Positions 1 through 8,453 of a stretch of 53,870 nt of DNA are shown here, in pieces. Numbering within the stretch: position 1 is the first letter of the stretch; each line of letters starts with the position of its first letter. Below the pieces are notes generated by a model. It saw only the letters and a program-made list of their open reading frames with translations, ran no database searches and was not told the DNA's origin. The stretch covers positions 1-53,870 of the forward strand of contig JAEUOT010000041.1 of assembly GCA_016790705.1 (NCBI GenBank), in the 5' to 3' direction. The DNA is from Hydrogenophaga sp. GTDB taxonomy: Bacteria; Pseudomonadota; Gammaproteobacteria; Burkholderiales; Burkholderiaceae_C. Both the position numbers and the translations under genes were made by a program.

Positions 1-1
1 G

Positions 2-490
2 GCCGGCATCCAGCCCGACGTGATGCCGATGGCCAAGGGCCTGTCCTCCGGCGTGCCCGTGGGCGCCATCGTGGTGGGCGAGAGGGCGAAGAACGTGCTC
101 GGCCCCGGCAACCACGGCACCACCTTCGGCGGCAACCCGCTGGCCATGCGCGCCGGCGTGGAGACGCTGCGCATCATGGAAGAGGATGGCGTGATGGCCA
201 ACGCCGCCCACGTGGGCGCGCTGCTGCGCGCGGCGCTGGAAGAAGGCCTGAAGGGTCAGGCCGGCGTGGTGGAGTTCCGCGGCCAGGGCCTGATGATCGG
301 CATCGAGCTCGACCGCCCCTGCGGCGCGCTGCTGCAACAGGCGGCCGAGGCCGGGCTGCTGATCAGCGTCACGGCCGAGCGCGTGGTGCGCCTGCTACCG
401 GCGCTGATCCTCAGCGAGGACGAAGCGCGGCAGATCGCCGCCATCCTGGTGCCGCTGATCCGGCAGTTCCTGTCGGCCCCTGCATCATGA
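2..490 (+). CDS. argD: Acetylornithine aminotransferase, C-terminal part (runs off the left edge)
   Basis: The open frame is continuous from the window edge, so the N-terminal half lies outside. ArgD is a cytoplasmic PLP-dependent class III aminotransferase that makes N-acetylornithine in arginine synthesis. The visible part carries the PLP-lysine segment MAKGLSSGVPVGA (Lys codon at about 35-37) and the class III signature HGTTFGGNPLA, followed by the small C-terminal domain. Its stop overlaps the first possible argF start in an ATGA, so the two genes are probably translationally coupled. Another class III ornithine-type transaminase is possible from sequence alone, but the position directly before argF favours argD. 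Confidence 0.9.
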   Translation, partial: AGIQPDVMPMAKGLSSGVPVGAIVVGERAKNVLGPGNHGTTFGGNPLAMRAGVETLRIMEEDGVMANAAHVGALLRAALEEGLKGQAGVVEFRGQGLMIGIELDRPCGALLQQAAEAGLLISVTAERVVRLLPALILSEDEARQIAAILVPLIRQFLSAPAS

Positions 491-1443
491 AGCCCGGGCA
501 CTCGCTGATGAAGCACTACCTGCAGTTCAAGGACTTCCGCGCCGAGGAGTACGCCTACGTCTTCGACCGCGCGCGCATCATCAAGAAGCGCTTCAAGAAC
601 TACGAGCGCTACACGCCGTTGACCGACCGCACGCTGGCCATGATCTTCGAGAAGGCCAGCACGCGCACCCGCGTCAGCTTCGAGGCCGGCATGTACCAGA
701 TGGGCGGCTCGGTGGTACACCTGACCACCGGCGACAGCCAGCTCGGCCGCGCCGAGCCGATCGAGGACAGCGCCCGCGTGATCAGCCGCATGGTCGACAT
801 CGTGATGATCCGTACCTTCGGGCAGGAGAAGCTGGAGAAGTTCGCGCAGTACTCGCGCGTGCCGGTGATCAACGGCCTGACCAACGAGTTCCACCCCTGC
901 CAGATCCTGGCCGACCTGTTCACTCTGGTCGAGCACCGCCCGGCCGCAAGCGGCGACCCGCTGGATGCCATCAAAGGCAAGGTCGTCACCTGGGTCGGCG
1001 ACGGCAACAACATGGCCAACACCTGGCTGCAGGCGGCCGAACTGCTGGGTTTCACCGTACACGTGAGCACGCCCAGCGGCTATGAGGTCAATGCCGAACT
1101 CGCCGGCATCGCCGACGCCGGCTGCTACAAGGTCTTCAGCGACCCGCGCGAGGCCTGCAAGGGCGCCGATCTGGTCACCACCGACGTGTGGACCAGCATG
1201 GGCTACGAGGCCGAGAACGAGGTCCGCCGTGCCGCCTTCAAGCAGTGGTGTGTCGACGAAGCCATGATGGGCGTCGCCAAAGCCGACGCGCTGTTCATGC
1301 ACTGCCTGCCTGCTCACCGCGGCGAGGAAGTGACCGCCGAGGTCATCGACGGACCGCAGAGCGTGGTCTGGGACGAGGCCGAGAACCGCATGCACGTGCA
1401 GAAGGCGCTGATGGAGTACCTGCTGCTGGGCAAGCTGGCCTGA
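487..1443 (+). CDS. argF: Ornithine carbamoyltransferase
   Basis: Converts ornithine and carbamoyl phosphate to citrulline in the cytoplasm. Family signatures are clear: the carbamoyl-phosphate loop STRTR (residues 58-62), HPCQ in the middle, and HCLPAHRGEEV near the C-terminus. The product is 318 residues if started at 487, which overlaps the argD stop. An internal ATG at 508 gives 311 residues beginning MKHYLQFKDF, the usual beginning of betaproteobacterial ArgF, so the true start may be 508. Neither start has a clear Shine-Dalgarno sequence. The pairing with argD fits an arginine operon fragment. Confidence 0.95.
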   Translation: MKPGHSLMKHYLQFKDFRAEEYAYVFDRARIIKKRFKNYERYTPLTDRTLAMIFEKASTRTRVSFEAGMYQMGGSVVHLTTGDSQLGRAEPIEDSARVISRMVDIVMIRTFGQEKLEKFAQYSRVPVINGLTNEFHPCQILADLFTLVEHRPAASGDPLDAIKGKVVTWVGDGNNMANTWLQAAELLGFTVHVSTPSGYEVNAELAGIADAGCYKVFSDPREACKGADLVTTDVWTSMGYEAENEVRRAAFKQWCVDEAMMGVAKADALFMHCLPAHRGEEVTAEVIDGPQSVVWDEAENRMHVQKALMEYLLLGKLA

Positions 1444-1451
1444 GCGCAGCC

Positions 1452-1763
1452 GTGAGCGCCTGCACGTCCTGCGGCGCCTGCTGCGCCAGTTTCCGCGTGG
1501 ACTTTTCGGTGTTCGAAACCCAATCCGAAGGCGGCAGCGTGCCAGATGGGCTGTGGGTGCCGGTGACCGACAGCATCAGCCGCATGCGTGGCACCGACCA
1601 TGGCCGCCCGCGCTGCGCCGCACTGTCGGGCAAGGTCGGCGAGAAAGCCGTTTGTGGCATCTACGAATGGCGCCCCAACCCCTGTCGCGAGTTCGAGGAA
1701 GGCAGCGATGCCTGCGCCTCGGCCCGCCGCCGGCACGGTCTGGGCCCACTGCCTGTCGCCTGA
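1452..1763 (+). CDS. YkgJ-family CxxCxxCC cluster protein, copy 1
   Basis: A 103-residue protein opening with CTSCGACC at residues 4-11, the CxxCxxCC signature of the YkgJ family (zinc- or iron-chelating domain), with further conserved cysteines before the C-terminus (segments RCAAL, VCGIY and PCREF). I chose the GTG at 1452 because it lies eight bases after the argF stop and places the Cys motif at the same residue number as in the next gene. The function of the family is not established; metal or Fe-S cluster binding is inferred from the cysteine pattern. It is followed immediately by a paralogue. Confidence 0.8.
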   Translation: MSACTSCGACCASFRVDFSVFETQSEGGSVPDGLWVPVTDSISRMRGTDHGRPRCAALSGKVGEKAVCGIYEWRPNPCREFEEGSDACASARRRHGLGPLPVA

Positions 1764-1767
1764 TCGC

Positions 1768-2088
1768 ATGTCGGCCTGCCAGTCCTGCGGTGCCTGTTGC
1801 GCGGCGTACCGTGTGCAGTTCGCGATCTACGAACTCGACGACATGGGCGGAACGGTGCCCGCCGCCCTCACCGAACCGGTCAACGGCGCCACCTGCCGCA
1901 TGCGCGGCACTGGCGAGGTGCCGATCCGCTGCGTGGCGCTGACCGGCACGGTGGGCCAGTCGGTCGGCTGCTCGATCTATCCGCAGCGCGCGGCGCCCTG
2001 CCGGGAACTGACCGAGGGCAGCTACGCCTGCAACAAGGCGCGCGCGCGCCACGGCCTGCCCGCGGTGGGCGATGGCCCGTCGCATTGA
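1768..2088 (+). CDS. YkgJ-family CxxCxxCC cluster protein, copy 2
   Basis: A 106-residue paralogue of the preceding gene, starting at an ATG four bases after its stop. It begins MSACQSCGACC, and the two proteins align over their full length. Shared blocks include CRMRGT or SRMRGT, RC-AL-G-VG, the C-IY turn, PCREL/PCREF, EGS-AC and the tail RHGL. This is a tandem duplication that has diverged but kept every cysteine of the motif. No signal peptide or membrane segment is visible, so it is probably cytoplasmic. The biochemical role is unknown; metal binding is an inference from the family. Confidence 0.82.
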   Translation: MSACQSCGACCAAYRVQFAIYELDDMGGTVPAALTEPVNGATCRMRGTGEVPIRCVALTGTVGQSVGCSIYPQRAAPCRELTEGSYACNKARARHGLPAVGDGPSH

Positions 2089-2102
2089 ACCGACCCACCA
2101 CC

Positions 2103-3032
2103 ATGCAAGCCCTGCTCGACACCATCGCCTCCGCCGACATGCCCCACGACGCGCAACGGCTTTTCCACGGTCGTGGCGGCCGGTACCCGGGCTGCGAGGC
2201 CTGGACGCTGGACGCCTATCCGCCGGTGTGGCTGGTCACGAAGTTCGCGGAGGCAGCACCCGAAGAAGTCGCGGCCCTGTGCGCCGCATTCCAGGCCCGA
2301 CAGGCCCAGGTCGCGCCCGACCGGCCGCTCGACCTGGTGCTGCAGACGCGCGTCGCTGGCCACAGCGAGACCCAGGTGCTGGCCGGTAGGGTGCCCGAGC
2401 CGCATGTGGTCACCGAGGACGGCGCACGGTTCCGGATCAACCTGCTGCGTGGCCAGAACCACGGACTCTTCCTCGACATGGCCGAAGGCCGGCGCTGGGT
2501 GCGCGCCCACGCGCAGGGGCAGAAGGTGCTCAACCTGTTCGCCTACACCTGCGCGTTTTCGGTCGCCGCGTTGCAGGGCGGCGCCAAGGAGGTGGTCAAC
2601 CTCGACATGGCCCAGGGCGCGCTGACGACCGGCCAGCAGAACCACCAGCTCAACGGTTTCACCAGCGGCGCCAAGTTCCTCGCGCACGACCTGTTCAGCT
2701 CCTGGGGCAAAGTCACGCGCATGGGGCCCTACGACCTGGTGATCGCCGACCCGCCGAGCTACCAGAAAGGCAGCTTTGTGGCGACCAAGGACTGGCCGCG
2801 CCTGCTGCGCCGGTTGCCGGACCTGCTCAAGCCGGGCGGCCACGCCCTGCTCTGCCTGAATGCCCCGGAGATACCCGAGAGTTTTCTGCACCAGCAAATC
2901 GCGGTCGAGGCGCCCGACTTGCTGATCGGACACCGATTGCCCAACCCGCCGGTGTACGCCGACCTCTCACCCGATCGGGCGCTCAAGGTGATGGTCGTTC
3001 GCCAGCCCGCGCTGGCGACTGCGCCGCGCTGA
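2103..3032 (+). CDS. Class I SAM-dependent methyltransferase, RlmI/RlmK-like
   Basis: A 309-residue protein with a SAM-binding motif I (VLNLFAYTCAFSVAA) and a motif IV DPPSY with preceding hydrophobic strand (DLVIADPPSYQKG), the arrangement of COG1092 rRNA cytosine methyltransferases. It is shorter than E. coli RlmI (about 396 residues) and lacks the N-terminal PUA domain, so the exact substrate is uncertain. The segment GQNHGLFLDM before motif I corresponds to the family's R/K-TGFFLDQ block but with changes. The ATG at 2103 lies 14 bases after the upstream stop, consistent with one transcript. Confidence 0.85.
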   Translation: MQALLDTIASADMPHDAQRLFHGRGGRYPGCEAWTLDAYPPVWLVTKFAEAAPEEVAALCAAFQARQAQVAPDRPLDLVLQTRVAGHSETQVLAGRVPEPHVVTEDGARFRINLLRGQNHGLFLDMAEGRRWVRAHAQGQKVLNLFAYTCAFSVAALQGGAKEVVNLDMAQGALTTGQQNHQLNGFTSGAKFLAHDLFSSWGKVTRMGPYDLVIADPPSYQKGSFVATKDWPRLLRRLPDLLKPGGHALLCLNAPEIPESFLHQQIAVEAPDLLIGHRLPNPPVYADLSPDRALKVMVVRQPALATAPR

Positions 3033-3047
3033 CGCCCAGAGCGTCAG
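3029..3047. terminator. Hairpin spanning two convergent stop codons
   Basis: Perfect 7-bp inverted repeat CTGACGC - CCAGA - GCGTCAG. The stop codon of the methyltransferase (3030-3032) lies in one arm and that of the small Cys-rich protein gene (3044-3046, minus strand) in the other. No T-run follows on either strand, so it could be a weak bidirectional terminator or a 3'-end stabiliser rather than a strong intrinsic terminator. Confidence 0.4.
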
Positions 3048-3232
3048 TGACAGCCGCCCGAGGAACGGCTGCTGCAGCCCTTGCAGCCGCCGCAGGCACC
3101 GCCCTGGGACGCGGTGCTGCCGCCCGCGCCGGCACCGCTGCGCGCAGAGCCCCAGCGCATCAGCCAGGGACGCAACAGGAACACCAGCGCGGCCAGCACG
3201 CACAGCACGACAACAAGCATTTGCAGATTCAT
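3044..3232 (-). CDS. Small FeoB-associated Cys-rich membrane protein
   Basis: A 62-residue protein with one N-terminal transmembrane helix (about residues 3-20), a basic juxtamembrane patch, and a C-terminal Gly/Ser/Cys tail CGGCKGCSSRSSGGCH. Its ATG overlaps the feoB stop as ATGA, so it is almost certainly co-translated with FeoB. The architecture matches the FeoB-associated Cys-rich membrane protein type that occupies the third position of many feo operons. The cysteines suggest ferrous iron or metal handling at the cytoplasmic side of FeoB, but that is inference. It is not recognisably the enterobacterial FeoC winged helix. Confidence 0.75.
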   Translation of the reverse strand: MNLQMLVVVLCVLAALVFLLRPWLMRWGSARSGAGAGGSTASQGGACGGCKGCSSRSSGGCH

Positions 3233-5100
3233 GTACCACTCCAGGCCAGCACCAGACGGTAGGTGAGCCACGAGGCCGCGTAGGCCAGGATGAACAGATA
3301 CGCGGCCACGATCGCCGAATGGCGCCAGCCACCCGCCTCGCGCCGGACTGCCGCCAGCGTGGCGACACACTGGGGCGCGTAGACAAACCAGATCAGCAGC
3401 GACAGCGCCGTCGCCAGCGACCACTGGCTGCCGATCATGCCGCCCAGGGCGTCCGCGACCTGGTCCCCGGTCGCGCTGAGCGCATAGACCGTGCCCAGCG
3501 CAGCGACCACCACCTCACGCGCCGCCATCGCCGGGATCAGCGCGACGACGATGCGCCAGTCGAAACCCAGCGGCGCGAACAGCGGCGCCATCCAAAGACC
3601 GATGCGGCCCGCAAAACTCGCTTCGATCGGAGAGCCGGTGAAACCCTCGGGCGGCGCCGGATAGCTGGACAGGAACCACAGCAGCACCATCAGCGCCAGG
3701 ATGATGCCGCCCACACGCTTGACGAAGATCGCGGCGCGCTCCCACAGGCCGCGCGCAATGTTGCGCGCGCTGGGCAAGCGGTAGGCCGGCAGCTCCATCA
3801 GCAAGGGGGTCGACAGCTTGCCTGCGCCGCGCCGGGAGACGATGAACGCCACCGCCATCGCACTGACGATTCCCAGCACATACAGGCCGAACAGGACCAG
3901 CCCCTGCAGGTTGAACACCCCGGCCACGCTGCGCTGCGGCACGAAGGCACCGATCAGCAGCGCGTACACCGGCAGGCGCGCCGAACAGGTCATCAGCGGC
4001 GCCACCAGGATGGTCAGCCAGCGGTCGCGCCAGTGGCTGATGGTGCGGGTGGCCATGATGCCGGGCACCGCGCACGCAAAGCTGGACAGCAGCGGAATGA
4101 AGGATCGACCCGACAGGCCCACCGAGCCCATCATGCGGTCCATCAGAAACGCCGCGCGCGGCAGATAGCCCGAGTCCTCCAGCAAAAAGATGAACAGGAA
4201 CAGCACCAGGATCTGCGGCAGGAACACCAGCACCCCACCCACGCCCGCGATCACCCCGTCGACCAGCAGACTGCGCAGCGGACCGTCGGCCATCCGGGCG
4301 CCCACCTGTTCGCCCAGCCACCCCATGCCCGCCTCGATCAGGTCCATCGGCCAGGCCGCCCAGGCAAACACGGCCTGGAACATGAGCAGCAGCAAGGCCG
4401 TCAACAGCACATAGCCCCAGACCGGGTGCAGCGCCCAGCGGTCGATCCGGTCATCGGCCGTCCAGCGCCGCGGCGGCGCCTGAAGAACCGCCTGCAGCAG
4501 CGTGCGCACGCGCTGGTTGAGCTGTTCCGGTTCGGTCGCCTGCGCCAGGTCGCCCGGCGGCAGAGGCGCCGCAAGGCCCGAAGCCAGCGACGCGTCGAGC
4601 TGGCGCAGCAACGCCTGGGCGCCATCGCGCTGCACGCCGACGGCCGTGACCACCGGCATGCCAAGCTCCTGCGACAGCCGCGCCGTGTCGATGCGCAGCC
4701 CCTGGGCCTGCGCCACATCGAACATGTTGAGCACCAGGACCATCGGCAGCCCCATGGCGCGGGCTTCAAGCACCAGCCGCAGATTCAGTTGCAGTCGCGT
4801 GGCATCAACCACGCAGACCAGCAGATCGGGACGGGCCTCGCCCGGCAACTGCCCGGTCACCACATCGCGGGTCACCGATTCGTCCTGGCTCAGCGGCTCC
4901 AGGCTGTAGGTCCCCGGCAGGTCCAGCACCACCGCTCGGCGGCCTTCGGGCGTCTCCAGCCAGCCCTGCTTGCGTTCGACCGTCACTCCGGCGTAGTTGG
5001 CGACCTTCTGGCGCGCACCCGTGAGCAGGTTGAACAGCGCCGTCTTGCCGCAGTTCGGGTTGCCCAGCAGCGCCAGGCGGACCGCAGAGGCCTCGCTCAC
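3229..5100 (-). CDS. feoB: Ferrous iron transport GTPase/permease FeoB
   Basis: Inner-membrane Fe(II) transporter of 623 residues. The N-terminal G domain shows G1 GNPNCGKT (13-20), a G2 Thr at 40, G3 DLPG (60-63) and a G4 NMFD (125-128, a variant of the usual NxxD). After the helical GDI-like spacer come the hydrophobic Gate and FeoB core segments with repeated membrane helices to the C-terminus. It starts with GTG, and that codon overlaps the feoA stop (GTGA at 5100-5097). The stop overlaps the next small gene. The three-gene chain points to strict co-translation. Confidence 0.96.
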   Translation of the reverse strand: MSEASAVRLALLGNPNCGKTALFNLLTGARQKVANYAGVTVERKQGWLETPEGRRAVVLDLPGTYSLEPLSQDESVTRDVVTGQLPGEARPDLLVCVVDATRLQLNLRLVLEARAMGLPMVLVLNMFDVAQAQGLRIDTARLSQELGMPVVTAVGVQRDGAQALLRQLDASLASGLAAPLPPGDLAQATEPEQLNQRVRTLLQAVLQAPPRRWTADDRIDRWALHPVWGYVLLTALLLLMFQAVFAWAAWPMDLIEAGMGWLGEQVGARMADGPLRSLLVDGVIAGVGGVLVFLPQILVLFLFIFLLEDSGYLPRAAFLMDRMMGSVGLSGRSFIPLLSSFACAVPGIMATRTISHWRDRWLTILVAPLMTCSARLPVYALLIGAFVPQRSVAGVFNLQGLVLFGLYVLGIVSAMAVAFIVSRRGAGKLSTPLLMELPAYRLPSARNIARGLWERAAIFVKRVGGIILALMVLLWFLSSYPAPPEGFTGSPIEASFAGRIGLWMAPLFAPLGFDWRIVVALIPAMAAREVVVAALGTVYALSATGDQVADALGGMIGSQWSLATALSLLIWFVYAPQCVATLAAVRREAGGWRHSAIVAAYLFILAYAASWLTYRLVLAWSGT

Positions 5101-5405
5101 GCCGGCTCCTGCACGCGCAGCAACGCCGCCTCATGGGCCCGCAGCGCAAACGTGGACCCGCCGACCCTCACGGCGATCGGACCGCCACGGCCTCCGGCCC
5201 GCGCCACCACTTCCAGCGGCTCGCCGGGAAGAAAACCGATCTCCGCCAGCCGGTGCAAGGTCCGGCGCACCTCGCCATCGGCCGCGGCGCAGAAGCCCTG
5301 AAGCACGGCCGGCGTGCGCAGCGGCCACGCATCCAGCGCCACCGGGGAGCGGTCAGGGCGCATGGCGCCGGAAACCGGGAGCTGTCGGGTTTGAGCGAGT
5401 TGCAT
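5097..5405 (-). CDS. feoA: Ferrous iron transport protein FeoA
   Basis: A 102-residue cytoplasmic protein with an SH3-like FeoA domain in its C-terminal half: RLAEIGFLPGEPLEVVA around residues 52-68, then the I-V-VGGSTFALR strand block. FeoA is thought to bind and modulate the FeoB G domain. The N-terminal 30 residues are not conserved-looking, so an internal start cannot be excluded, though 5405 has a proper ATG. It is the first gene of the minus-strand feo operon; the divergent gap to kynB holds its promoter. Confidence 0.9.
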   Translation of the reverse strand: MQLAQTRQLPVSGAMRPDRSPVALDAWPLRTPAVLQGFCAAADGEVRRTLHRLAEIGFLPGEPLEVVARAGGRGGPIAVRVGGSTFALRAHEAALLRVQEPA

Positions 5406-5592
5406 GGCGGGATGGATCTGGTCGATGAATGGCTGTCAGTGTACCCAAACAAGATTGGTTCTCATTTGCTTTCGATCAAATTCTTGCAACTTCCCGCCAT
5501 TCATCACCAACTGCTTTAGACCTAAAATAATTTCCGATCGTTGGGAATAACCGACACCACAGCTTTTTTGCCGGTGCTACCTTCCCCGGACC
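5406..5592. promoter_or_regulatory. Divergent feoA / kynB promoter region
   Basis: A 187-base gap that is clearly more AT-rich than its surroundings, especially 5450-5560. It must carry both the feo promoter (leftward) and the kyn promoter (rightward). A TAAAAT hexamer at 5523-5528 could be a -10 element for kynB, but I cannot assign a matching -35. No gene is visible in it. Confidence 0.6.
5449..5467 (-). promoter_or_regulatory. Possible Fur box upstream of feoA
   Basis: Read on the minus strand, 5467-5451 is AAATGAGAACCAATCTT. The left half (AATGAGAA) matches the Fur consensus half-site well and the right half only poorly, about 8 of 14 positions of the 7-1-7 model. The position, about 50 bases upstream of feoA, is where iron regulation would be expected. 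The call rests on this half-site and context only. Confidence 0.35.
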
Positions 5593-6240
5593 ATGAAAAA
5601 CACCCCCCCACGCTCGCAAAAACTCTGGGACATTTCCCCTCCTGTGCACGCCGGGTCGCCTGTGTTTCCGGGCGACACGGACTACCAGCAGCAGTGGGTC
5701 GCCCGCATCGGCCCCGGCTGTCCGGTCAACGTGAGCGCGATCACGCTGAGCCCACACATTGGCGCCCACGCCGACGCGCCGCTGCATTACGACCCCGAGG
5801 GCGCGGCCATCGGCGCCGTCGACCTGCAAGCCTTCATCGGCCCCTGCCGGGTGATCCACGCCATCGGCTGCGGTCCGCTGGTGCGGCCGGAACATCTGGC
5901 GCACGCCCTACAAGGGCTGCCCCCCCGCGTGCTGGTCCGTGTCTATGAACGCATGCCACAGACCGTGTTTGACAACAACCTGCCCGCCTTCGCGCCCGAG
6001 ACCGTGGCGCTGCTGGCGGACCGTGGCGTGGTGCTGATCGGCATCGACAGCGCCAGCATCGACCCGGCCGAGAGCAAGCGCCTGGACAGCCATCAGACCA
6101 TCCGGGGACGCGGCCTGCGCGTGCTGGAGAACCTGTTGCTGGACGACGTGCCCGAGGGCGACTACGAGCTGATCGCCCTGCCCCTGAAACTGACCACCGC
6201 CGACGCCAGCCCGGTGCGCGCGGTGTTGCGCGAACTGTGA
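5593..6240 (+). CDS. kynB: Kynurenine formamidase (arylformamidase)
   Basis: Hydrolyses N-formylkynurenine to kynurenine, step two of tryptophan degradation. The 215-residue product has the cyclase-like metal motif HIGAHAD (H55, H59, D61) followed by H65, and the downstream block GIDSASIDP typical of KynB. It is cytoplasmic, with no signal peptide. It is first in the order kynB-kynU-kynA, with kynU beginning 19 bases after its stop. The start ATG follows the AT-rich divergent region shared with feoA. Confidence 0.95.
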   Translation: MKNTPPRSQKLWDISPPVHAGSPVFPGDTDYQQQWVARIGPGCPVNVSAITLSPHIGAHADAPLHYDPEGAAIGAVDLQAFIGPCRVIHAIGCGPLVRPEHLAHALQGLPPRVLVRVYERMPQTVFDNNLPAFAPETVALLADRGVVLIGIDSASIDPAESKRLDSHQTIRGRGLRVLENLLLDDVPEGDYELIALPLKLTTADASPVRAVLREL

Positions 6241-6259
6241 ACCCGAAGGAGACCCATCG

Positions 6260-7534
6260 ATGACGACCAAAGAAGAGTGCCTGCAACGCGACATCCGCGA
6301 CCCGCTGCGCGACCTGCGCGACGCGTTCAACATCCCTGCGGACACGATTTACCTGGACGGCAATTCGCTGGGGGTGATGCCACGCTCCGCACCGGGCCGT
6401 ATCGCCCAGGTGGTGACGCAGGAATGGGGCACCGACCTGATCCAGAGCTGGAACAAGCACGGCTGGTTCCAGATGCCGGGCAAGGTGGGCGACAAGATCG
6501 CGCGCCTGATCGGCGCCGGCCCGGGCGAGGTGGTGGCCACCGACAGCACCTCGGTCAACCTGTTCAAGGTGCTGAGCGCCGCGATGAACATCGCCGCCGC
6601 CGACACGCCGCAGCGCAAGCGCATCGTGAGCGAGCGCAGCAACTTCCCGACCGACCTCTACATCGCCGAGGCGCTGTGCAAGCAGCACGGCATGGAACTG
6701 GTGCTGGTCGAGCCCGAAGAGATTGCGGCGGCGCTGACCGCCGAGGTCGCCATCCTCATGCTCACGCACGTCAACTACCGCACCGGCGCGATGCACGACA
6801 TGGCCGCCGTAACGGCCGCGGCGCACGCCGAAGGCATCCTGACCGTGTGGGACCTGGCGCACAGCGCGGGCGCGGTGCCGGTGGACCTGAAGAAGGCGAA
6901 GGCCGACTTTTCTGTCGGCTGCGGCTACAAGTACCTCAACGGTGGCCCCGGCGCGCCCGCCTTCGTGTGGGTCAACCCGCTGCACGCCGACCGCTTCTGG
7001 CAACCGCTGGCCGGCTGGTGGGGCCACGCCGCGCCCTTCGCCTTCACGCCCGACTACCAGCCCGCGCCGGGCATCACCCGCTACCAGTGCGGCACGCAGC
7101 CCATGATCAGCCTGGCCGCGCTCGAATGCGGCGTGGACACCGTGCTCGGCGCCGAGCCCCTGGGCGGCATGGCCGCGCTGCGTGCCAAGTCGCTGGCGCT
7201 GACCGATCTGTTCATCCAGCTCGTCGAGGAGCGCTGCGCGGGCCACGGCCTGGGGCTGGCGACGCCGCGCGAACACGCGCAGCGCGGCTCTCAAGTGTGT
7301 TTGACCAAGGACGAAGGCGCCTACGCCATCGTGCAGGCGCTGATCGCGCGCGGCGTGATCGGTGACTTCCGCGCCGGTGACGGCGGACGCCACAAGGACA
7401 TCCTGCGCTTCGGCTTCACGCCGCTGTACATCGGCTTCGTCGATGTGTGGAACGCGGTCGAACACCTGAAGCAGGTGCTTGAATCGGGCGAGTGGAAGCG
7501 CCCCGAGTTCAACCAGAAACACGCGGTGACCTGA
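6260..7534 (+). CDS. kynU: Kynureninase
   Basis: PLP enzyme that cleaves kynurenine to anthranilate and alanine. The 424-residue protein shows YLDGNSLG near residue 31, the PLP-contact block VWDLAHSAG (Asp198) and the Schiff-base lysine in [10 protein letters not shown] (Lys224). A good ribosome site (GAAGGAG) precedes the ATG. It sits between kynB and kynA with short gaps, so the three genes form one operon taking tryptophan to anthranilate. Confidence 0.96.
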   Translation: MTTKEECLQRDIRDPLRDLRDAFNIPADTIYLDGNSLGVMPRSAPGRIAQVVTQEWGTDLIQSWNKHGWFQMPGKVGDKIARLIGAGPGEVVATDSTSVNLFKVLSAAMNIAAADTPQRKRIVSERSNFPTDLYIAEALCKQHGMELVLVEPEEIAAALTAEVAILMLTHVNYRTGAMHDMAAVTAAAHAEGILTVWDLAHSAGAVPVDLKKAKADFSVGCGYKYLNGGPGAPAFVWVNPLHADRFWQPLAGWWGHAAPFAFTPDYQPAPGITRYQCGTQPMISLAALECGVDTVLGAEPLGGMAALRAKSLALTDLFIQLVEERCAGHGLGLATPREHAQRGSQVCLTKDEGAYAIVQALIARGVIGDFRAGDGGRHKDILRFGFTPLYIGFVDVWNAVEHLKQVLESGEWKRPEFNQKHAVT

Positions 7535-7545
7535 GAGGAGACGCC

Positions 7546-8415
7546 ATGACCTGTCCTTACCACGACCAGCCCGCCACGTCGGCGACCGAAGCCATCGTGC
7601 GCGATGAAAAGGCGCAGCTCGATTTCAGCCGCGACATGAGCTACGGCGACTACCTGCAGCTCGACGCGATCCTCAACGCGCAGAAGCCGCTCTCGCCCGC
7701 CCACGACGAGCTGCTCTTCATCGTGCAGCACCAGACCAGCGAGCTCTGGATGAAGCTGATGCTGCACGAGCTGACCGCCGCCATCCGCAACATCGCGGAA
7801 GACCAGCTCAACCCCGCGTTCAAGCAGATGGCGCGCGTCTCGAAAATCATGGAGCAACTGGTGCACGCCTGGGACGTGCTGGCAACCATGACGCCGCCCG
7901 AGTACAGCGCGATCCGCCCTTACCTCGGCCACTCCAGCGGCTTCCAGAGCTTCCAGTACCGCTGCATCGAGTTCGCGATGGGCAACAAGAACGCGGCCAT
8001 GCTCAAGCCCCACGCCCACAACGAGGAGCGCGCAGCCATGGTGCAGGCGGCCTACGCGGCGCCCTCGCTGTATGACGAGTGCCTGCGCCTGCTGGCGCGC
8101 CGCGGCATCGCCGTGCCGGCCTCGCACCTGGCGCGTGACTGGACCCAGCCGTACGAAGCCAGCGACGCGGTCGAGCAGGCCTGGCTGACCGTCTACCGCG
8201 ACCCGAAGGCGCACTGGGATCTCTACCAGCTCGGCGAGGAACTGACCGACCTGGAGGACGCGTTCCGCCTCTGGCGCTTCCGCCACCTGACCACCGTCGA
8301 GCGCGTGATCGGCTTCAAGCGCGGCACCGGCGGCACCGGCGGCGTGAGCTACCTGCGCAAGATGCTCGACGTGGTACTGTTCCCGGAAATCTGGAGGCTG
8401 CGCACCGACCTGTGA
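7546..8415 (+). CDS. kynA: Tryptophan 2,3-dioxygenase
   Basis: Haem dioxygenase opening the indole ring of tryptophan, the committed step of the kynurenine route. The product is 289 residues from the ATG at 7546, chosen because GAGAGGAG lies just before it; the open frame extends further upstream into kynU. Recognisable blocks are the substrate-pocket segment [18 protein letters not shown], and the C-terminal haem-ligand region [14 protein letters not shown] with the Gly/Thr loop GTGGTGG. The start lies 11 bases after the kynU stop. Confidence 0.96.
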   Translation: MTCPYHDQPATSATEAIVRDEKAQLDFSRDMSYGDYLQLDAILNAQKPLSPAHDELLFIVQHQTSELWMKLMLHELTAAIRNIAEDQLNPAFKQMARVSKIMEQLVHAWDVLATMTPPEYSAIRPYLGHSSGFQSFQYRCIEFAMGNKNAAMLKPHAHNEERAAMVQAAYAAPSLYDECLRLLARRGIAVPASHLARDWTQPYEASDAVEQAWLTVYRDPKAHWDLYQLGEELTDLEDAFRLWRFRHLTTVERVIGFKRGTGGTGGVSYLRKMLDVVLFPEIWRLRTDL

Positions 8416-8453
8416 CGCGGCCCCCCCACAGCCCGACGACACAGGAGACGCGC

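Noticed and set aside
3319-5301. Open frame of 660 codons opposite feoB
   Set aside because: Arg/Gln/His-rich antisense shadow of feoB with no recognisable domain.
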